Notes under the pieces: model-generated | The model's database searches: none | What the model was told of the DNA's origin: nothing | What the model saw: only the letters and a program-made list of their open reading frames with translations | Shown: piece after piece, positions 1-12,315 of the stretch | How the letters are laid out: each line of letters starts with the position of its first letter | Position numbering within the stretch: the first letter of the stretch is position 1 | Made by a program: the position numbers and the translations under genes | Assembly: GCA_030015575.1 (NCBI GenBank) | Contig: CM057339.1 | Coordinates: 772,412,809 to 772,476,808, forward strand | Source: Agapanthus africanus | Taxonomy: Eukaryota > Streptophyta > Magnoliopsida > Asparagales > Amaryllidaceae | Direction: 5' to 3' | DNA: 64,000 bases

Positions 1-125
1 TCAGATAAAGAAAAACCAGATAGCATACTATCATGTCGAGAAAGAATGTACACTGAATATATATATACATGTATAAATATATCCACTATCACATAATGGC
101 CTCTAGGGCATACATATATCCAACA
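1..125 (-). repeat. Copia1 3' LTR, first 125 bp only
   Basis: Matches 8478-8623 apart from five substitutions and a shorter AT tract. It ends on the plus strand in CCAACA, so the LTR begins TGTTGG on the minus strand directly after the polypurine tract. The rest lies left of the window. Confidence 0.93.
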
Positions 126-138
126 ATCTCCCACTTGC
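126..138 (-). other. Copia1 polypurine tract
   Basis: On the minus strand this reads GCAAGTGGGAGAT immediately before the TGTTGG start of the 3' LTR, the expected place for plus-strand DNA priming in an LTR retrotransposon. Confidence 0.8.
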
Positions 139-139
139 A

Positions 140-892
140 CTAAGGCCAGTTATTGGCGTATCTCATACCCAACATCTCAAAAAGTCGCTTATGCTGCGGC
201 TGAGGGAGGGCCTTGGTGAGTGGATCCGAGGCGTTATTCTTTGTGTCTACTCTCTTAATCTCGATCTCGCGGCGATCTACAATCTCCCGGATCAAATGAA
301 AGCGCCTCAGGATGTGTCTGGATCGCTAATGGGACCTGGGCTCCTTAGCTAACGCCATAGCCCCATTATTATCACAATAGAAAGGTATCGGATCAATAAT
401 GGTTGGAACTACTCCTAGCTCCGAGACGAACTTCCTCATCCAGACGGCTTCCTTGGCTGCATCATTCGCAGCAATGTACTCAGCCTCCATCGTAGAGTCT
501 GCAACAGTATCATGTTTGGAACTCTTCCAACTTACCGCCCCTCCATTGAGGGTAAATACAAACCCAGAGATAGATTTGTTGTCGTCCTTATCGCTCTGGA
601 AGCTCGAATCGGTAAAGGCCTCCATTTGGAGATCTCCATTACCATACACCAAGAACAATTCTTTAGTCCTTCGCAAGTACTTAAGAATGTTCTTCACAGC
701 TATCCAGTGATTCTCCCCTGGGTTGGATTGATACCTGCTTACAACACTAAGTGCATAAGCTACTTCTGGGCATGTACATAACATCGCATACATTATAGAT
801 CCTACTGCCGAAGCATAGGGTATAATGCTCATGCGAGCTCTCTCTTCATCGGTCTTTGGGCAAGAATCCTTGGAGAAAGGACCCCATGGCAA
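140..892 (-). pseudogene. Copia1 RNase H and pol C-terminus
   Basis: Encodes the copia RNase H (degrades the RNA of RNA:DNA hybrids during reverse transcription). The minus-strand frame from 892 contains TDSSFQSDKDD, SSKHDTVADSTMEAEY and FYCDNNGAMALAKEPRSH, the usual catalytic blocks. A TAG at 326-328 interrupts the frame inside the conserved block after PRSH. Reading on in the same frame gives a further run ending at a stop at 140-142, next to the polypurine tract, so the natural pol end is probably there. The frame differs from the RT frame upstream, so there is a frameshift near 890. Confidence 0.85.
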
Positions 893-1508
893 GCGGGTAA
901 GGCACCCGCTTGGAGTCTTCCATACTAAACCTCTTTAGGATGGTGTTAATGTACCTGGTTTGAGACAATCCCAATAACCTCTTGGATCTATCCCTATAGA
1001 TCCTTATGCCCATAATGTATGTGGCATCACCCAGGTCCTTCATGGAGAACCTTAGTGATAAGAAAGATTTGACCGACTGTAACATAGGAATATCATTTCC
1101 TATCAGAAGAATGTCATCTACGTACAATACGAGGAATGTGACAGCTCTCCCTACAGCCTTCTTATAAACACAAGGTTCATCTGGATTTTTGATGAAATCA
1201 AACTCTTTGATAACATCATCGAAACAGATGTTCCAACTCCGTGATGCCTGCTTTAACCCATATATGGATTTAAGCAATCTACATACTTTCCCGCTGCTCC
1301 CACTGTCAATGAATCCCTCTGGCTGATCCATATAAACGCATTCTTCTAAATCTCCATTTAGAAATGCCGTTTTAACATCCATCTGCCAGATTTCATAGTC
1401 GTAGTGAGCAGCAATAGCAAGTAGGATCCGAATGGATTTAAGTATGGCTACGGGCGAAAAAGTCTCGTCATAGTCCAAACCTGGTCTTTGACGAAAACCC
1501 TTCGCCAC
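846..1508 (-). pseudogene. Copia1 reverse transcriptase
   Basis: A 220-codon frame with the copia RT core: WQMDVKTAFLNG near residues 41-52 (first catalytic Asp at about 44), SIYGLKQASRSW near 81-92, and YVDD at 129-132, the polymerase active site. It lies in the same frame as the integrase segment upstream, but two nearby indels disturb the junction: the conserved words before 1557 are read in the +1 frame, and the frame is restored just downstream. A frameshift near 890 cuts the frame from RNase H. No intact pol product is possible. Confidence 0.88.
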
Positions 1509-1556
1509 AAGTCTTGCCTTATAGGTCTCTACCTGCCCATCTACACCAATCTTTCT

Positions 1557-3008
1557 TTAAAGATCCATTTGCACCCCACAGGTTTTACCCCCAGGGGGTA
1601 CAACGTCCAAAGTCCATACTTTGTTGGTGTACATAGACTCCATTTCGGATCTCATGGCATCCAGCCACTTCACAGAGTCACCACTCGTGATAGCTTGCTG
1701 AAAACTGGTAGGGTCATCATCCTCCATGATGCAGTCTTCTTTGTCACCATCAATGAGGAAACCGTAGTACCTCTCCGGTGGGCGAGAAGTCCTACCAGAC
1801 CTATGGAGTGGCCGAGGTTCCTCAGTTTCTATTGCAACAGCCGGCTCAACCAAGTCGTCATTTGTAGTTTGTGTCTCTAGAACCTCTTCTAGATCCACCA
1901 CTTTGCCATCATCTTTATCTGTGAAAAACTCTTTTTCTAAGAATGTGGCATACTGAGAAACAAACACCTTTTTTTCCTCTTTGTGGTAGAATAGATATTC
2001 ATAAGAGTTCCTTGAATATCCCATAAAGTTACACATGACTGACCGTGTCTCGAGTTTGTCCGGATTTTGCTTTTTAACATAGGCCGGGCAACCCCAAATC
2101 TTAATTCTCTTAAGAGATAGTCTCTTCTCATGCCATATCTCATATGGTATGGTAGACACGGTTTTGGTTGGGACCCTGTTCAGTAGAAACGCTGCAGTCT
2201 CCAATGCATGCCCCCAAAATGAGACAGGTAACTCGGCATCACTCATCATGGATCGGACCATATTTAATAGGGTCCTATTCCGTCGTTCAGACACACCGTT
2301 GTGCTGTGGTGTGTAAGGAGGAGTGAGCTGAGAGAGAATCCCATTCTCTTTTAGGAAGTTTGCAAATTCTGTATTGAGGTACTCCCCACCTCGATCTGAT
2401 TGAAGCATCTTGATACTCAAGCTGGTTTGTTTTTATACTTCTTGTTTATATTCAGTGAATTTCTCGAAAGTTTCAGATTTGTGCTTTAATAAAAATACAT
2501 GACCGAATCTTGAGAAATCGTCAGTGAAAGTAATGAAGTAAGAAAAACCGCCTCTAGCCTGTGTAGACATTGGCCCACATACATCACTCTGTATGAGTCC
2601 TAGGAGCTCGGTAGCTCTTTCTCCGTGTCCGATAAACGGAGTTTTGGTCATTTTACCCTTGATACAAGACTAGCAAGTCGCATAAGATTTATATTCAAAG
2701 GAGTTTAAATATCCATCTTTGCGTAACTTGTTTAGTCTTGTTTCGTTAATATGACCAAGTCTACATTGCCAAAGAAAAGCTTCATTTATTTCTGAAAGTT
2801 TTCTTTTATTAGTGTGTTGTATACTGAAAACTGTGTGTTGATTTAGGACGTATATCCCGTTATTAAGTGTACCATACCCAACCAACATTTGATTCAGGTG
2901 AATGTTCATAACATTGTTCTGCAATATAAAGTTATATCCATCATTGTCTAATAAAGAAATAGATATTATATTACATAGCATACTTGGTACAAAATAACAT
3001 GGGTTCAA
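1557..3008 (-). pseudogene. Copia1 integrase (GAG-pre-integrase, HHCC and DDE core)
   Basis: One reading frame holds three segments (2670-3008, 2433-2651, 1557-2420) separated by in-frame stops at 2670-2672 and 2433-2435. The first has the pre-integrase word LWQCRLGHINE. A stop falls inside the zinc-binding C-x2-C pair. The second has GLIQSDVCGPM (first catalytic Asp). The third has SDRGGEY and HNGVSERRNRTL (second Asp and Glu), then the linker to RT. The enzyme would insert the cDNA into the genome. The frame stops at 1557-1559 because of a local indel pair. Confidence 0.88.
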
Positions 3009-4063
3009 ACCAATATATACCCAGATGGCAACCCCAAGTGATACTCTCCCACTGCGACTGTATGTACATTGGAACCATTTACAACGCGGAGAGTATGGTC
3101 ACCTGTCTTCAAAACTTTGCTATTTCTCAGCCTCTGCATAGAATTGCAAATGTGAGAACCTGAACCAGTATCTAATACCCAGGAAGCAGAGTTTATTGAA
3201 AAACAGTTTTCTGTCACAAACACACCTGAAGCAGAAGCATCCCCATGCTTCTTCTTGAGATTCAAGTACTCCGTACAGTTGCGCTTCCAATGTCCTGTTT
3301 TGTGGCAATGAAAGCATTCCCCTTTCCCCGAGTCTCCAGCTTTGGACTTTTCCTTCCCCTTAACCTTTTTAACTCCACCCTTAGGATTGGTGGGCTTCTT
3401 CATTTTCTTTCCCTTGGCCTTAGCCTTTGGACGAGAAGAAGAAGATTGCCCAACACTCAAAACGGGAGTTTTCACTGATTTCAGTGTGCTCTCTGCACTC
3501 CTTAACATATTAAGGAGTTTAGGTAGTTCCTTCTCCATGTTGTGCGTGTTGAAGTTAACTATGAATTGAGCAAAGGTGGAGGGGAGGGACTGTAGAATAA
3601 TATCCGTATATTGTTCATTGTCCATTGTCCATCCGAGGTCCTCAAGCTCTTCTATGAGAGCTATCATCTTCAGAACATGGTCTCCTACTGATGTGCCAGG
3701 GGCCATTCGCATCTGAAACAATTTCTTTGATGCTTCGTATCGTAATACGCAGGATTGCTCTCCATACAACTCCTTTGTATGGAGAAATATGGCTTGAATG
3801 TCCATATTCTCGTGCTGCTTTTGATGTGTGTTGTCCATCGATGCAAGCGCGAGGCATTTGGCCGTGGCATAGTCAGCGTCCCATGTCTTGCGGACTTCTT
3901 TATCCGCAACTGAGGATTTTGGACCTGGGACGGGCGGGGCTGAAGCCGTGAGGACATATGATACTTTATCATAAGTCAAGGCTATTTTCAGATTCCTCAG
4001 CCAGTCTTTATAATTGGTCATATTCAGTTTGTTTTTATCTAGTAGAAGCTTGAGTCCAGTCAT
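3005..4063 (-). pseudogene. Copia1 gag with N-terminal part of the aspartic protease
   Basis: A 352-codon frame from an ATG at 4063. Residues 1-200 fit a copia gag capsid, followed by a lysine-rich stretch (about 213-242) and the zinc knuckle C250-x2-C253-x4-H258-x4-C263 that binds RNA. The protease starts downstream with WVLDTGSGSHICN (catalytic Asp near 298). The frame ends at 3005-3007 and the rest of protease/integrase is in another frame, so one indel near 3008 separates gag-PR from INT. The gag itself has no internal stop and is the best preserved part of Copia1. Confidence 0.88.
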
Positions 4064-6550
4064 TGGTATCTGCCATTAAGAGAGAGAAAAGAATACACTC
4101 AGCGAAAGCTCTTGCAAAGATCAGATTGGTTATTATCTTGTCTAATCGATGTCTCCCACTGCTTTAATCAAGTTTTTCTTTCAAACCTTAAAAAGAAAAC
4201 TAGCTAGGATTAATTACAGTCAACAACTTCGCTAACCGTTCAGCCAGGCCAGTGTCGGTACTTGAGGGAGGTTCCCCGTGCTTTCGCACGGACCTAATTA
4301 AAGTAAACCTCGTTTTCCCAGAGATGTAGCCCCGTTAACACCTTTCTAGACACCTAATGAGTTAGCTAATTGTAAACTGCAAAACTCTTCTAGGAGCAAC
4401 TATTGCCCACAGTGGGATCCGGATCCAACCATTATATGGAAGGTATGCAATCTCATTGCAAATCTCAACACTTGAAATTCCCGATGCGGTTTTTACCCCT
4501 AGTACCTATGACCTTAACTATGGTCAACAAATCATAAGTACTAGTCAAGTTCTACCCGTCATTTCTTGATCAATCAGACCCACCCATATGACCCTTAACT
4601 ATGGTCAACAAAGTCGTATGAATGTCCTAATTAATCTGCATCATATGCAGTGTAGGAAGACATCACTTAGCTACCGTACACTACGCCTTAACTAAAGTCA
4701 ACAAACGTAGCACGAATACTAAGTACTCCACTTCCTAAAATGACGGAGGGTTGTTGATGATTTTTAAGAAAATCTTTAATGCTTTGAACTTGATATCGTC
4801 GTAGAATCAAATAGTTTTCAAAAGGAGTGGCTTGTGCTCCACAGTTTTGAAATATAGCTTTTTCATAAAGAGCCGAGTGGTTTTCAAATCCGATTCTACA
4901 ACATCTTTTTAGGTTTATTTTCTTTACATTAATCATATTAATGTAGTCCCATCATTTAAGTCTTTAAGCCAATCACAGAAAAGAAATGAAAATACAACGT
5001 ACGCTTATGCCATCCGGATTCGCCGCAATGTTCCGTTATGCACCGTTAGGTTACTTAACTAACGACATATCGGGACGGGACTAGCGCGGGTGTAAAACAT
5101 AAGCAACGTCTACTATATATCTCATATATAATATATCATTCGTCTCAGATATCACAGAACACAGGCAGCAGAAACATAGATATAATATGGGATATACTAA
5201 GACGTCCGTATTTAGTATTTAGCCAACAATAGAAAATACGGATTCCACAGTCACGATGAATAGCCAAGCCCACACCCCTAGACCCCTACGAGAGCGGCAA
5301 GTGACCCTACCAATCCTGGAGTTTAGGAGACCCGGTCTCGACTCCTCGAGATGGCCTCCCACTGAACCCCAGAACCCGGTCACTTGTGCTCCCCTCCTTG
5401 GGTCTATCCTAATGCGGAAAAGAAAATAATATACAACACTGGTGACATCAACCTCAACCCGGAAGTGCCCCAAATAAAAGAATATTACATTACATTTGAA
5501 TTTTACATGAATGATAAATAAAACTCTCATCTCACATAAACCCCCCCGGCTATTCAATCGCGACAATCCTGCACATCATATCTCAGCAACACATAATATC
5601 ATATATCATCAACGTAAGTAAGTATGCGTACCCCGATTGTCGTTGATGTATAGCAACGAAATCGGCGATAAACGACATACTACACTTACGGTCACAGAAA
5701 AGAAAGTGTAAAACTACAATATTTGGAATCCACATTCTCTTTAGACATCATAAATCCGAAATATCACATACTTCGCACTTCATGCCTAACTATATGAATT
5801 CCACATATTGTATCACATTCCAGATAAACAGACAGTATTAAAGTTTTCGAACGAATGATCAAATACCCAAAATTCCCTAAAGCTCAACACTTGAGCGGAG
5901 TTCAAAAAAAACCCGGAATGTGTCATAGTAGTAGCGGTCCAGCCGTAGAAGGGTCAAGCCAACGCCTCACATGTGGCATGCCGTACTGCCCCAAACCCTA
6001 AGGTTCAAAAGGCAGTTCTAGACAGTCACATAATCGAGTTAAGGTTTGTTGTCTTCTAGAGGGTCCACCACAAAACTTGCACGTATTTCCGAAAGATTTA
6101 AACCCCGTGAAAAAGTGAGTAAATGATACTCGTTCGAACAATTCAATACTTTCTAAATTATCTGAAAAAAACACGAAATTAAAATCCCGATCGAATCACC
6201 GAATCCTAAAACCATCCCCAGAACATCCAGCACTAGATTCAGATTAAAAATACCCAAAAGATATATTCAAGCAGTTATAAGCATTACTGTATAAAAAAAT
6301 AAAATATAGCCTCTGTACGGCCGCGGAGCCGCGGCCCAAGCAAGCTCTGGCCGCGGTTCCGCGGTGGAAGTTACTGTTCATGGGCTCGTATTTTACAGTT
6401 GTGCTTAGATTTACCTGCTGAATTTTTTAAGGATTTTTAATTCTGAAAATTACACAGTTTGAAAAAATGTCCAGAGAGGGTGCTTAAAGTCCGTATTTTG
6501 GTTCGATCGGAGTTTTAACTTCGCTAAAGTGTCGCCTAAGGCTCTAGGTC
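4064..6550 (-). other. Copia1 5' leader (untranslated)
   Basis: About 2.5 kb between primer site and gag without a credible gene. It contains three similar hairpin words around GGTCAACAAA (4520-4710), a block at about 5937-6083 closely conserved in Copia2, and the GC-rich double hairpin at 6319-6367. Short open frames here show no family motifs and are probably chance. Confidence 0.75.
6319..6367. repeat. GC-rich double-hairpin module (copia1 leader)
   Basis: Two near-palindromic GC blocks, at 6319-6336 and 6349-6367, separated by a 12-nt spacer in AT-rich sequence. The second block contains CCGCGGTTCCGCGG; the first differs from its reverse complement at one base (AG for AA). The same layout recurs in Copia2 and in Athila. 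Confidence 0.85.
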
Positions 6551-6563
6551 GGCTTTGATACCA
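6551..6563 (-). other. Copia1 primer-binding site (initiator Met tRNA type)
   Basis: The minus strand reads TGGTATCAAAGCC, one base from the usual plant iMet site TGGTATCAGAGC, and lies one base from the 5' LTR end. Confidence 0.88.
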
Positions 6564-6564
6564 A

Positions 6565-8531
6565 TGTTTGGTTTACCTAGCACCTAATGAAGGGTTTGGA
6601 AGTATCACATGTCTCAAAATTAATTTTTTTTTAGGTCCTAAGTGAACATACAAAGAATCATCACTAGAAAATTAGGGTTTCATAACTTGAACAACATCAC
6701 AAGTAACAAAGGCTAGGGTTTTGAGAGTACAACCTTTGTAGCTCCCTACGCTAGACTCCTTAGCCACTTGAGGGTTGGAAAAAGGTTCGCTTGAGGTTTT
6801 CTAATGTCCACGACGATCAACCCGAAGCTCCTTTGCCCAAAGCTCCTTACTTTACTCGATGTATCAATGGAGTAGAGCAAACAACCTACACAAAACCGGC
6901 TAGATGTGTGTAGTATGATGATGTGGTTGTTTTTCTATAATCAAAACTCTTTCTTTTATCAACCTCACTTAAAGAAAATGATCAAGAGAGGAAGAAGAAG
7001 ATGGTGGCTTTGCTTTTTCTCAAAAAGAAAAGAGATAAGAGTGAATAATTGAAATGGGAAGGAATAATATATTTTAAATTCCTTCTCACTTCAACCATGG
7101 TTAAAATTATCTATATCTTTTCCAAAATGAGTTAAAAGGCAAAGGATAATTAACTCAAGGTTAATAAGTGGTTGAAACATGTTCAAAGATGATAAACATT
7201 AACCTCTTGTGAATTATCCTTTCCTTTTTACAAAATGAAAAATAAATAGATAATTCTACAATGTAAGTCTTGCATTGCCACCAAACTTGTATCAACAACC
7301 ATGATACTATGTATGCATGTATGTATCCATGCACATCATCATGTGCATACATGTATGCATACAAAAATAGAAAAAGAGTTTGATTAAAGAATTAATCTAA
7401 AAGTCATTTGTTAAATCAACACTTGATTTTACAAACCGGTCATATCATATACGACCTGACCAATAGAAAATGCCCGATTAATATACGGTATCACATATCC
7501 GTATTTAATCGGGTCCCTGCGCATATCTCATATGCACACCATATCTTTTCACCTGAGCTAGGAAACTTCATTGTGGGACTCTAAGACTCGTCAATACGCC
7601 GGCAATAGGTAATGATCATATCAAATACCTACAAGCCGCAAGCGGTCAGCTAAACATAACGGCCACCCGGGTATTGAGCGATTAGAAGAAAACAAGCGAA
7701 CCTGTTACAACTGCCGTCGAGCCAACCGGCAACACTACCGTACAGTCCGGTCTCTTCGTCAGATATGCTGCATATCGAGTCTAGGGATGGTAACGTCGAC
7801 CCCAATAACTCAATAAGTCGTGCCGATGAATGGTCTATAACAGATCGAGAAACTACTGATAACACTTATCAACAAATCTCAACAGCCCTGGCCAGGGACT
7901 TACTGATATAGCCAGTCGAGCACAGCACAACATCAACTCCCAATACCGGGAGAGGCGAAACCCCTCCTATCGCTCATCTCCTTCATGTGTCTCGGGACTG
8001 TACCCAACGGCCACCTGTTTGCACGCCTCAGTAGAGCCGTGGTAGGGTGGTAATCAAAATACAGTGAGAGAACACACAAGACTCTATGACGATCTCGGGT
8101 CTGCAGACTAACCTGCACCAGTGTCATCTGAGAACTGCTATCCGACGATATATATAATTCCATATAGGAGTTCTCGGCGAGTCCGTCCAGTGTACCCAGT
8201 CACCACTGAGCACCCGTATACGATCTCGATGTCAAACATCGATGAATGTGGGAACATCCATCGCCCATCATATGGGTCTAGTATCATATACGCTAGTCTA
8301 CACTGGTATATCGATGCCCCATCTCGATACGCCTACGACTAGGGACATTCAAGGATATGCTTATAAACTACTGATGTCCCACTAGTATGATCTCTATCAT
8401 AATCACAGTAGTCAAGTCAATATCCTCAGGGCTGCATCAACATGTATGAATGAATAAAAGCATGATCAAATCAACGTGTCAGATAAAGAAGAACCAGATA
8501 GCATACTATCATGTCGAGCAAGAATGTACAC

Positions 8532-8571
<40 letters not shown>

Positions 8572-8623
8572 CAAATACATCTACTATCACATAATGGCCT
8601 CTAGGGCATACATATATCCAACA
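6565..8623 (-). repeat. Copia1 5' LTR (2059 bp)
   Basis: Bounded by TGTTGG at its start (minus strand, 8623) and CCAAACA at its end (6565), next to the primer site. Its right part matches the partial 3' LTR at 1-125. No coding content is supported. An AT microsatellite lies near its start. Confidence 0.92.
8534..8566. repeat. AT dinucleotide microsatellite
   Basis: A run of alternating AT inside the Copia1 5' LTR. It is shorter in the matching part of the 3' LTR (56-68), consistent with slippage after insertion. Confidence 0.9.
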
Positions 8624-10539
8624 ATCACTGCCTTGAAAGGTCGGTATGTTATCGAGAATTCCATTAATAGTAAGGCCCATTTAGAGAGCCGTCCCGTTAG
8701 TATGGCTCTCGACATCAAATATTTAAAAGGATCCACTTTTGATATAAGATGGACCTCATGCGCCAAAGCGTAATGCCGAAGCTTCATTATTGCGAAGATT
8801 AACGCCAGGCAGTGTTTTTCGATAGGGGAGTAGTTATTTTCTTATCCCAGGAGAACTCGACTCAAATAGTAGAAGGCTCTCTCCTTCCCTTGGTCGTTCT
8901 CCTGTGCCCATAGCGCGCCTAAGGAACTTTCAAGAGCGGTTGTGTACAGGATGAGAGGCTTTCCTTTGAATGGAGCGGTCAGTACCGGCGGATTCTGCAG
9001 GTATTGCTTGATTTCGTCAAGTGCACCCTGGCATTTACGATCCCAGACGAAAGGGGTCCCCTTCTTCATCAGGTGGCTATAGGGGCGACATTTGCCGCAG
9101 AGACTGGCTATGAACCGCCGGTAATATGCGAGCTTTTCTTGGAGGGATTGCAGTTGCTTGAGAGTTCTTGGCGGAGGCATTTCCATAATCGCCTTGATCT
9201 TTGACGGGTCTATTTCGATGCCTTGGTGTCGTATGATGAATCCTAGGAATTTTCCCGAGGAAACTCCGAACGCGCATTTGAGAGGGTTCATCTTCAGGTT
9301 GTATTTCCGAAGACGTTGGAACACTATCTTCAAATGCTCCCAATTTTCTTCGTGCGATTTTCTTTTCACCACGAGGTCATCAATATATAATTCGACGATT
9401 TCGTGTATGAGGTCATCAAAAATCTTCGTCATGGCCCTCTGATAGGTAACGCCGACGTTCTTCAGACCGAAAGGCATCACTTTGTAGCCGAATATACCCA
9501 AAGGAGTCCGGAAAGCGGTATGCTTCTGGTCTTCAGGATGCATCTTTATTTGATTGTACCCTGATGAGCCGTCCATGAAGTAGAAGACTTCATGAGTGGA
9601 CGTGTTGTCTATCATCAGTTCGGTAACCGGTACGGGAAAATCATCCTTCGGACAAGCTTTGTTGAGGTCCCGAAAGTCCACACAGATGCGCACTGTCCCG
9701 TTTTTCTTCATCACTGGGACAATGTTGGCGATCCAGTCGGTGTATTGAACTTCGTGGATGAAGCCGGAGTCGATCAGCTTCTTGACCTCTGCGTTGATAC
9801 TCATTTCAAGTTCGAGCCGCATTCTTCTTGGTGCTTGCTTGACTGGCTTGACGTCCGGAGATATCTCCAGTTTATGCACAGCTATTTCTGGATCTAGCCC
9901 CGGCATTTCGGAATAATTCCATCCGAAGCAATATTTATACTGCATGAGCACATCTTTTAGCGTAGCCACCTGTTCTTTAGAAAGCAGCTCACTGACGAAC
10001 GTTGGTCGCAGGTCATATGTCGTCTCTAAGTCGATTTTCCATAGGTTGTCCGCAGTAGTATGTATTCCATCTTCCAGCTCTTTTGGCGCCGGTAGAAACT
10101 CCGAGATCAACTCATCTTCATCCTTATTTTCGAAGCACCAGAATAGGTCATCCATATTCTCGGGCACTCCTTCTTCTATCAGTGTTATCACGTGGCAGGT
10201 ACGAGACCGTTTCCATGACCGATGTTGATATGGTTCTATTCTTACCATATACGTTGCATTTGGCTCGTGTTTTTGTGGTAGGATTACCCTCCAACTGTCG
10301 GATAAAGAAAACCTGCCGAGTTGATACTGGTCTTCAACCCAGTCTTTGAAGGTGAAGCAGTCTTCAAGAGGATATCCTATCGCTCGGTGATAGGAGCAAT
10401 AGTCTGGGTGATGAACATCACTTGCTTGATCGGGATGCCGAGACTCTGGGAGTGTCATCATTTGATATTCCATGAGAAGGTCAAAGGTTCTCCTTGTCTT
10501 GTCTCGAGGGAAAGAATATACTCGACCCATCTTTTTCAT
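8624..10539 (-). pseudogene. Gypsy1 reverse transcriptase and start of RNase H
   Basis: A 565-codon frame (8842-10539). Residues 8-82 hold a zinc-knuckle-like unit (YCSYHR..GYPLEDC, Cys 48, His 51, Cys 61). RT follows from about 225, with FMDGSSGYNQ (Asp 323), KVMPFGLKN and YIDD at 385-388. A single in-frame stop at 8842-8844 interrupts the connection domain. The same frame continues as RNase H/tether sequence until 8624, where the Copia1 LTR cuts it off. The enzyme would copy element RNA in the cytoplasm. The frame is broken near 10540 from the upstream linker. Confidence 0.85.
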
Positions 10540-10668
10540 TAAAGACGAATTCCGGCTGACCTTTTCTTGATCGCGTGGCCTTTTGGGTCCGTTTTGCCGC
10601 TGTCAAACGTTTTTTCCGTTCTTTAACTTGTTTTTGCCTCCGCGTCGGGCCTTTTTCTTGTCTTGGGA
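10540..10668 (-). pseudogene. Gypsy1 basic linker next to the Tekay insertion
   Basis: A lysine/arginine-rich stretch (RRQKQVKERKKRLTAAKR and following) joins the RT frame after a frameshift near 10540. It belongs between protease and RT of Gypsy1 and continues, across the Tekay insertion, at 22370. Its last five bases are one copy of the Tekay TSD. Confidence 0.6.
10664..10668. repeat. Target-site duplication TGGGA (left copy)
   Basis: TGGGA here and at 22370-22374 flank the Tekay element exactly. A perfect 5-bp TSD shows a normal integrase-mediated insertion and no later exchange of ends. Confidence 0.92.
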
Positions 10669-12315
10669 TGTCATGACCCGAAATTCGACTCGTGACCGGC
10701 ACTTAACCACGTAACGTCTACAGGCGTGACGCGACTAAGTAAACCAAAACCCAGAAATCAAAACCATTAAAATAGTAAGTGTTGAAAACATTTGTTTAAA
10801 ACATTTGGAAAACCTTAAGTTGTTTAATAACAATCTTTAGAGTTTAAGTTAATATCTTAAAAATTTTGGCAGCATTTCCTTTATAAAAATTAACCCCGAA
10901 ATCGGGTACAAGACAAGATATGAGTAAAAATGATATATAATGAAATAGGCATCCCAACGGGAGCAATCACGCCCAATGGCGGAAACAAACACTACAAGAG
11001 TAATATACGACGCCGAAGCGAAGAAATGAACAATAAGTGAAAAACATCACGGAATGATAACTGCATAAGTAAAGTCGGCTCACACGACCTCGACACCAGA
11101 ATACAAATAATATACATCATCGTCCTCACACTGTCTCTAAGTCAAATACATATAAAGGTAGATGGAGAATACTAGATACAAAAGTATGTGTACAATGGAA
11201 ATAACTGGATACCACAACCCACCTAACAAAACAGCTCACGCTCCAACTGCAGTGGTATCCGTAGCCAAAAGAGACAAGAAGGCAGCCTGCCGCGACTACT
11301 CTGAAGGGAAACCTGCAAATACTGTGGCACAACAGGGGTGAGTTGCCAACTCGTGAATAGAGATAACATATAAAGGTAATCGCAAGCATGCACGTATTGC
11401 GCTACTCTATCATATGCCAGCAAATGATATCTATATGCGATAAGCAGTATGTGCAATAATCATGAAAGTGCTCTATCAGGTAATATGACTACAGGATGAG
11501 ATGCAAAATAATGAATGCTGAGCATGGGAAATATAACATCTACACGGAATGTCAACGTGGAAAATATAATCGGTGCCCATCAATGCACCCAGATCCCAAT
11601 AAACTCAGGCGCCGGCACTCTCATCGGCCCTCAAATCCTGTAAATCTCAGAGAATCACGAGTGCCCAACATGGGCACTCAAAATATCATTAAATAATCGT
11701 GTCCAGCATCGACACGTAAATCCTCATATATTGGGCTCCGTTAGTCCGGATCAGCCTACGGGCTCCGTCTGCGGTATCGGCCCTCGGCCCCGGCAGTACG
11801 GGTCATCCCATATCCATCTATCGACTCTGGTCAGTATCCTCCGGATAACCACCAAGTCCAACCAATCACCGGTAGGTAGTAGTCCCTCTGCCAGGCTCAC
11901 CGTCTATATACACAGCATCCCTTTCTTGTCCCGGGGTACCATACCGGGTCCACCATGTACCCGCAATCGGCATTGTCTAGCTCCTCGATTCGGATTCACA
12001 TGTCACACGTCTTAGAACCGAGAAAACGCATGGTGGACGCACAAAAATATCATATCAAGAGGAACCGGGTTTTCAAATAGTGCATATTTTCTTAAATAAC
12101 TCCACGGTCCTCAAAACCAGAAATCACATGAAATCCAAAACCAATGTGTAAGTCAATGCGATGTGATTTATGCATCAAGTCATACTATAAGTAAAAGGGA
12201 GAAACCGCTCTTTTAAAATAGTTTCAGTTTTTCAAAAGGTACCGTGCGGCTCCCAGTTTCTACCAAAATCAGCTTATCTAGGTAGGCACAGTTTGAATAC
12301 GCATAAGTATGTGAT

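Larger units (their letters stand above)
1..8623 (-). mobile_element. Copia1: Angela-like Ty1/copia retrotransposon, left end outside window
   Basis: The element reads leftwards: 5' LTR (6565-8623), iMet-type primer site, long leader, gag, protease, integrase, RT, RNase H, polypurine tract and the first 125 bp of the 3' LTR. The order integrase before RT identifies Ty1/copia. The RT/RNase H wording resembles the Angela (BARE-type) lineage as I know it, and the 2-kb LTR fits that group. It is inserted in the RNase H region of Gypsy1. The bases next to its 5' LTR are ATCAC (8624-8628), but the matching TSD lies outside the window. Over the 125 bp where both LTRs are visible I count five substitutions plus an AT-repeat length change. 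Confidence 0.9.

Noticed and set aside
5219-5566. 115-codon gene in the Copia1 leader (related frame at 30604-30921)
   Set aside because: The two copia copies do not keep the same open frame and no protein motif is present; the similarity is of the non-coding leader.
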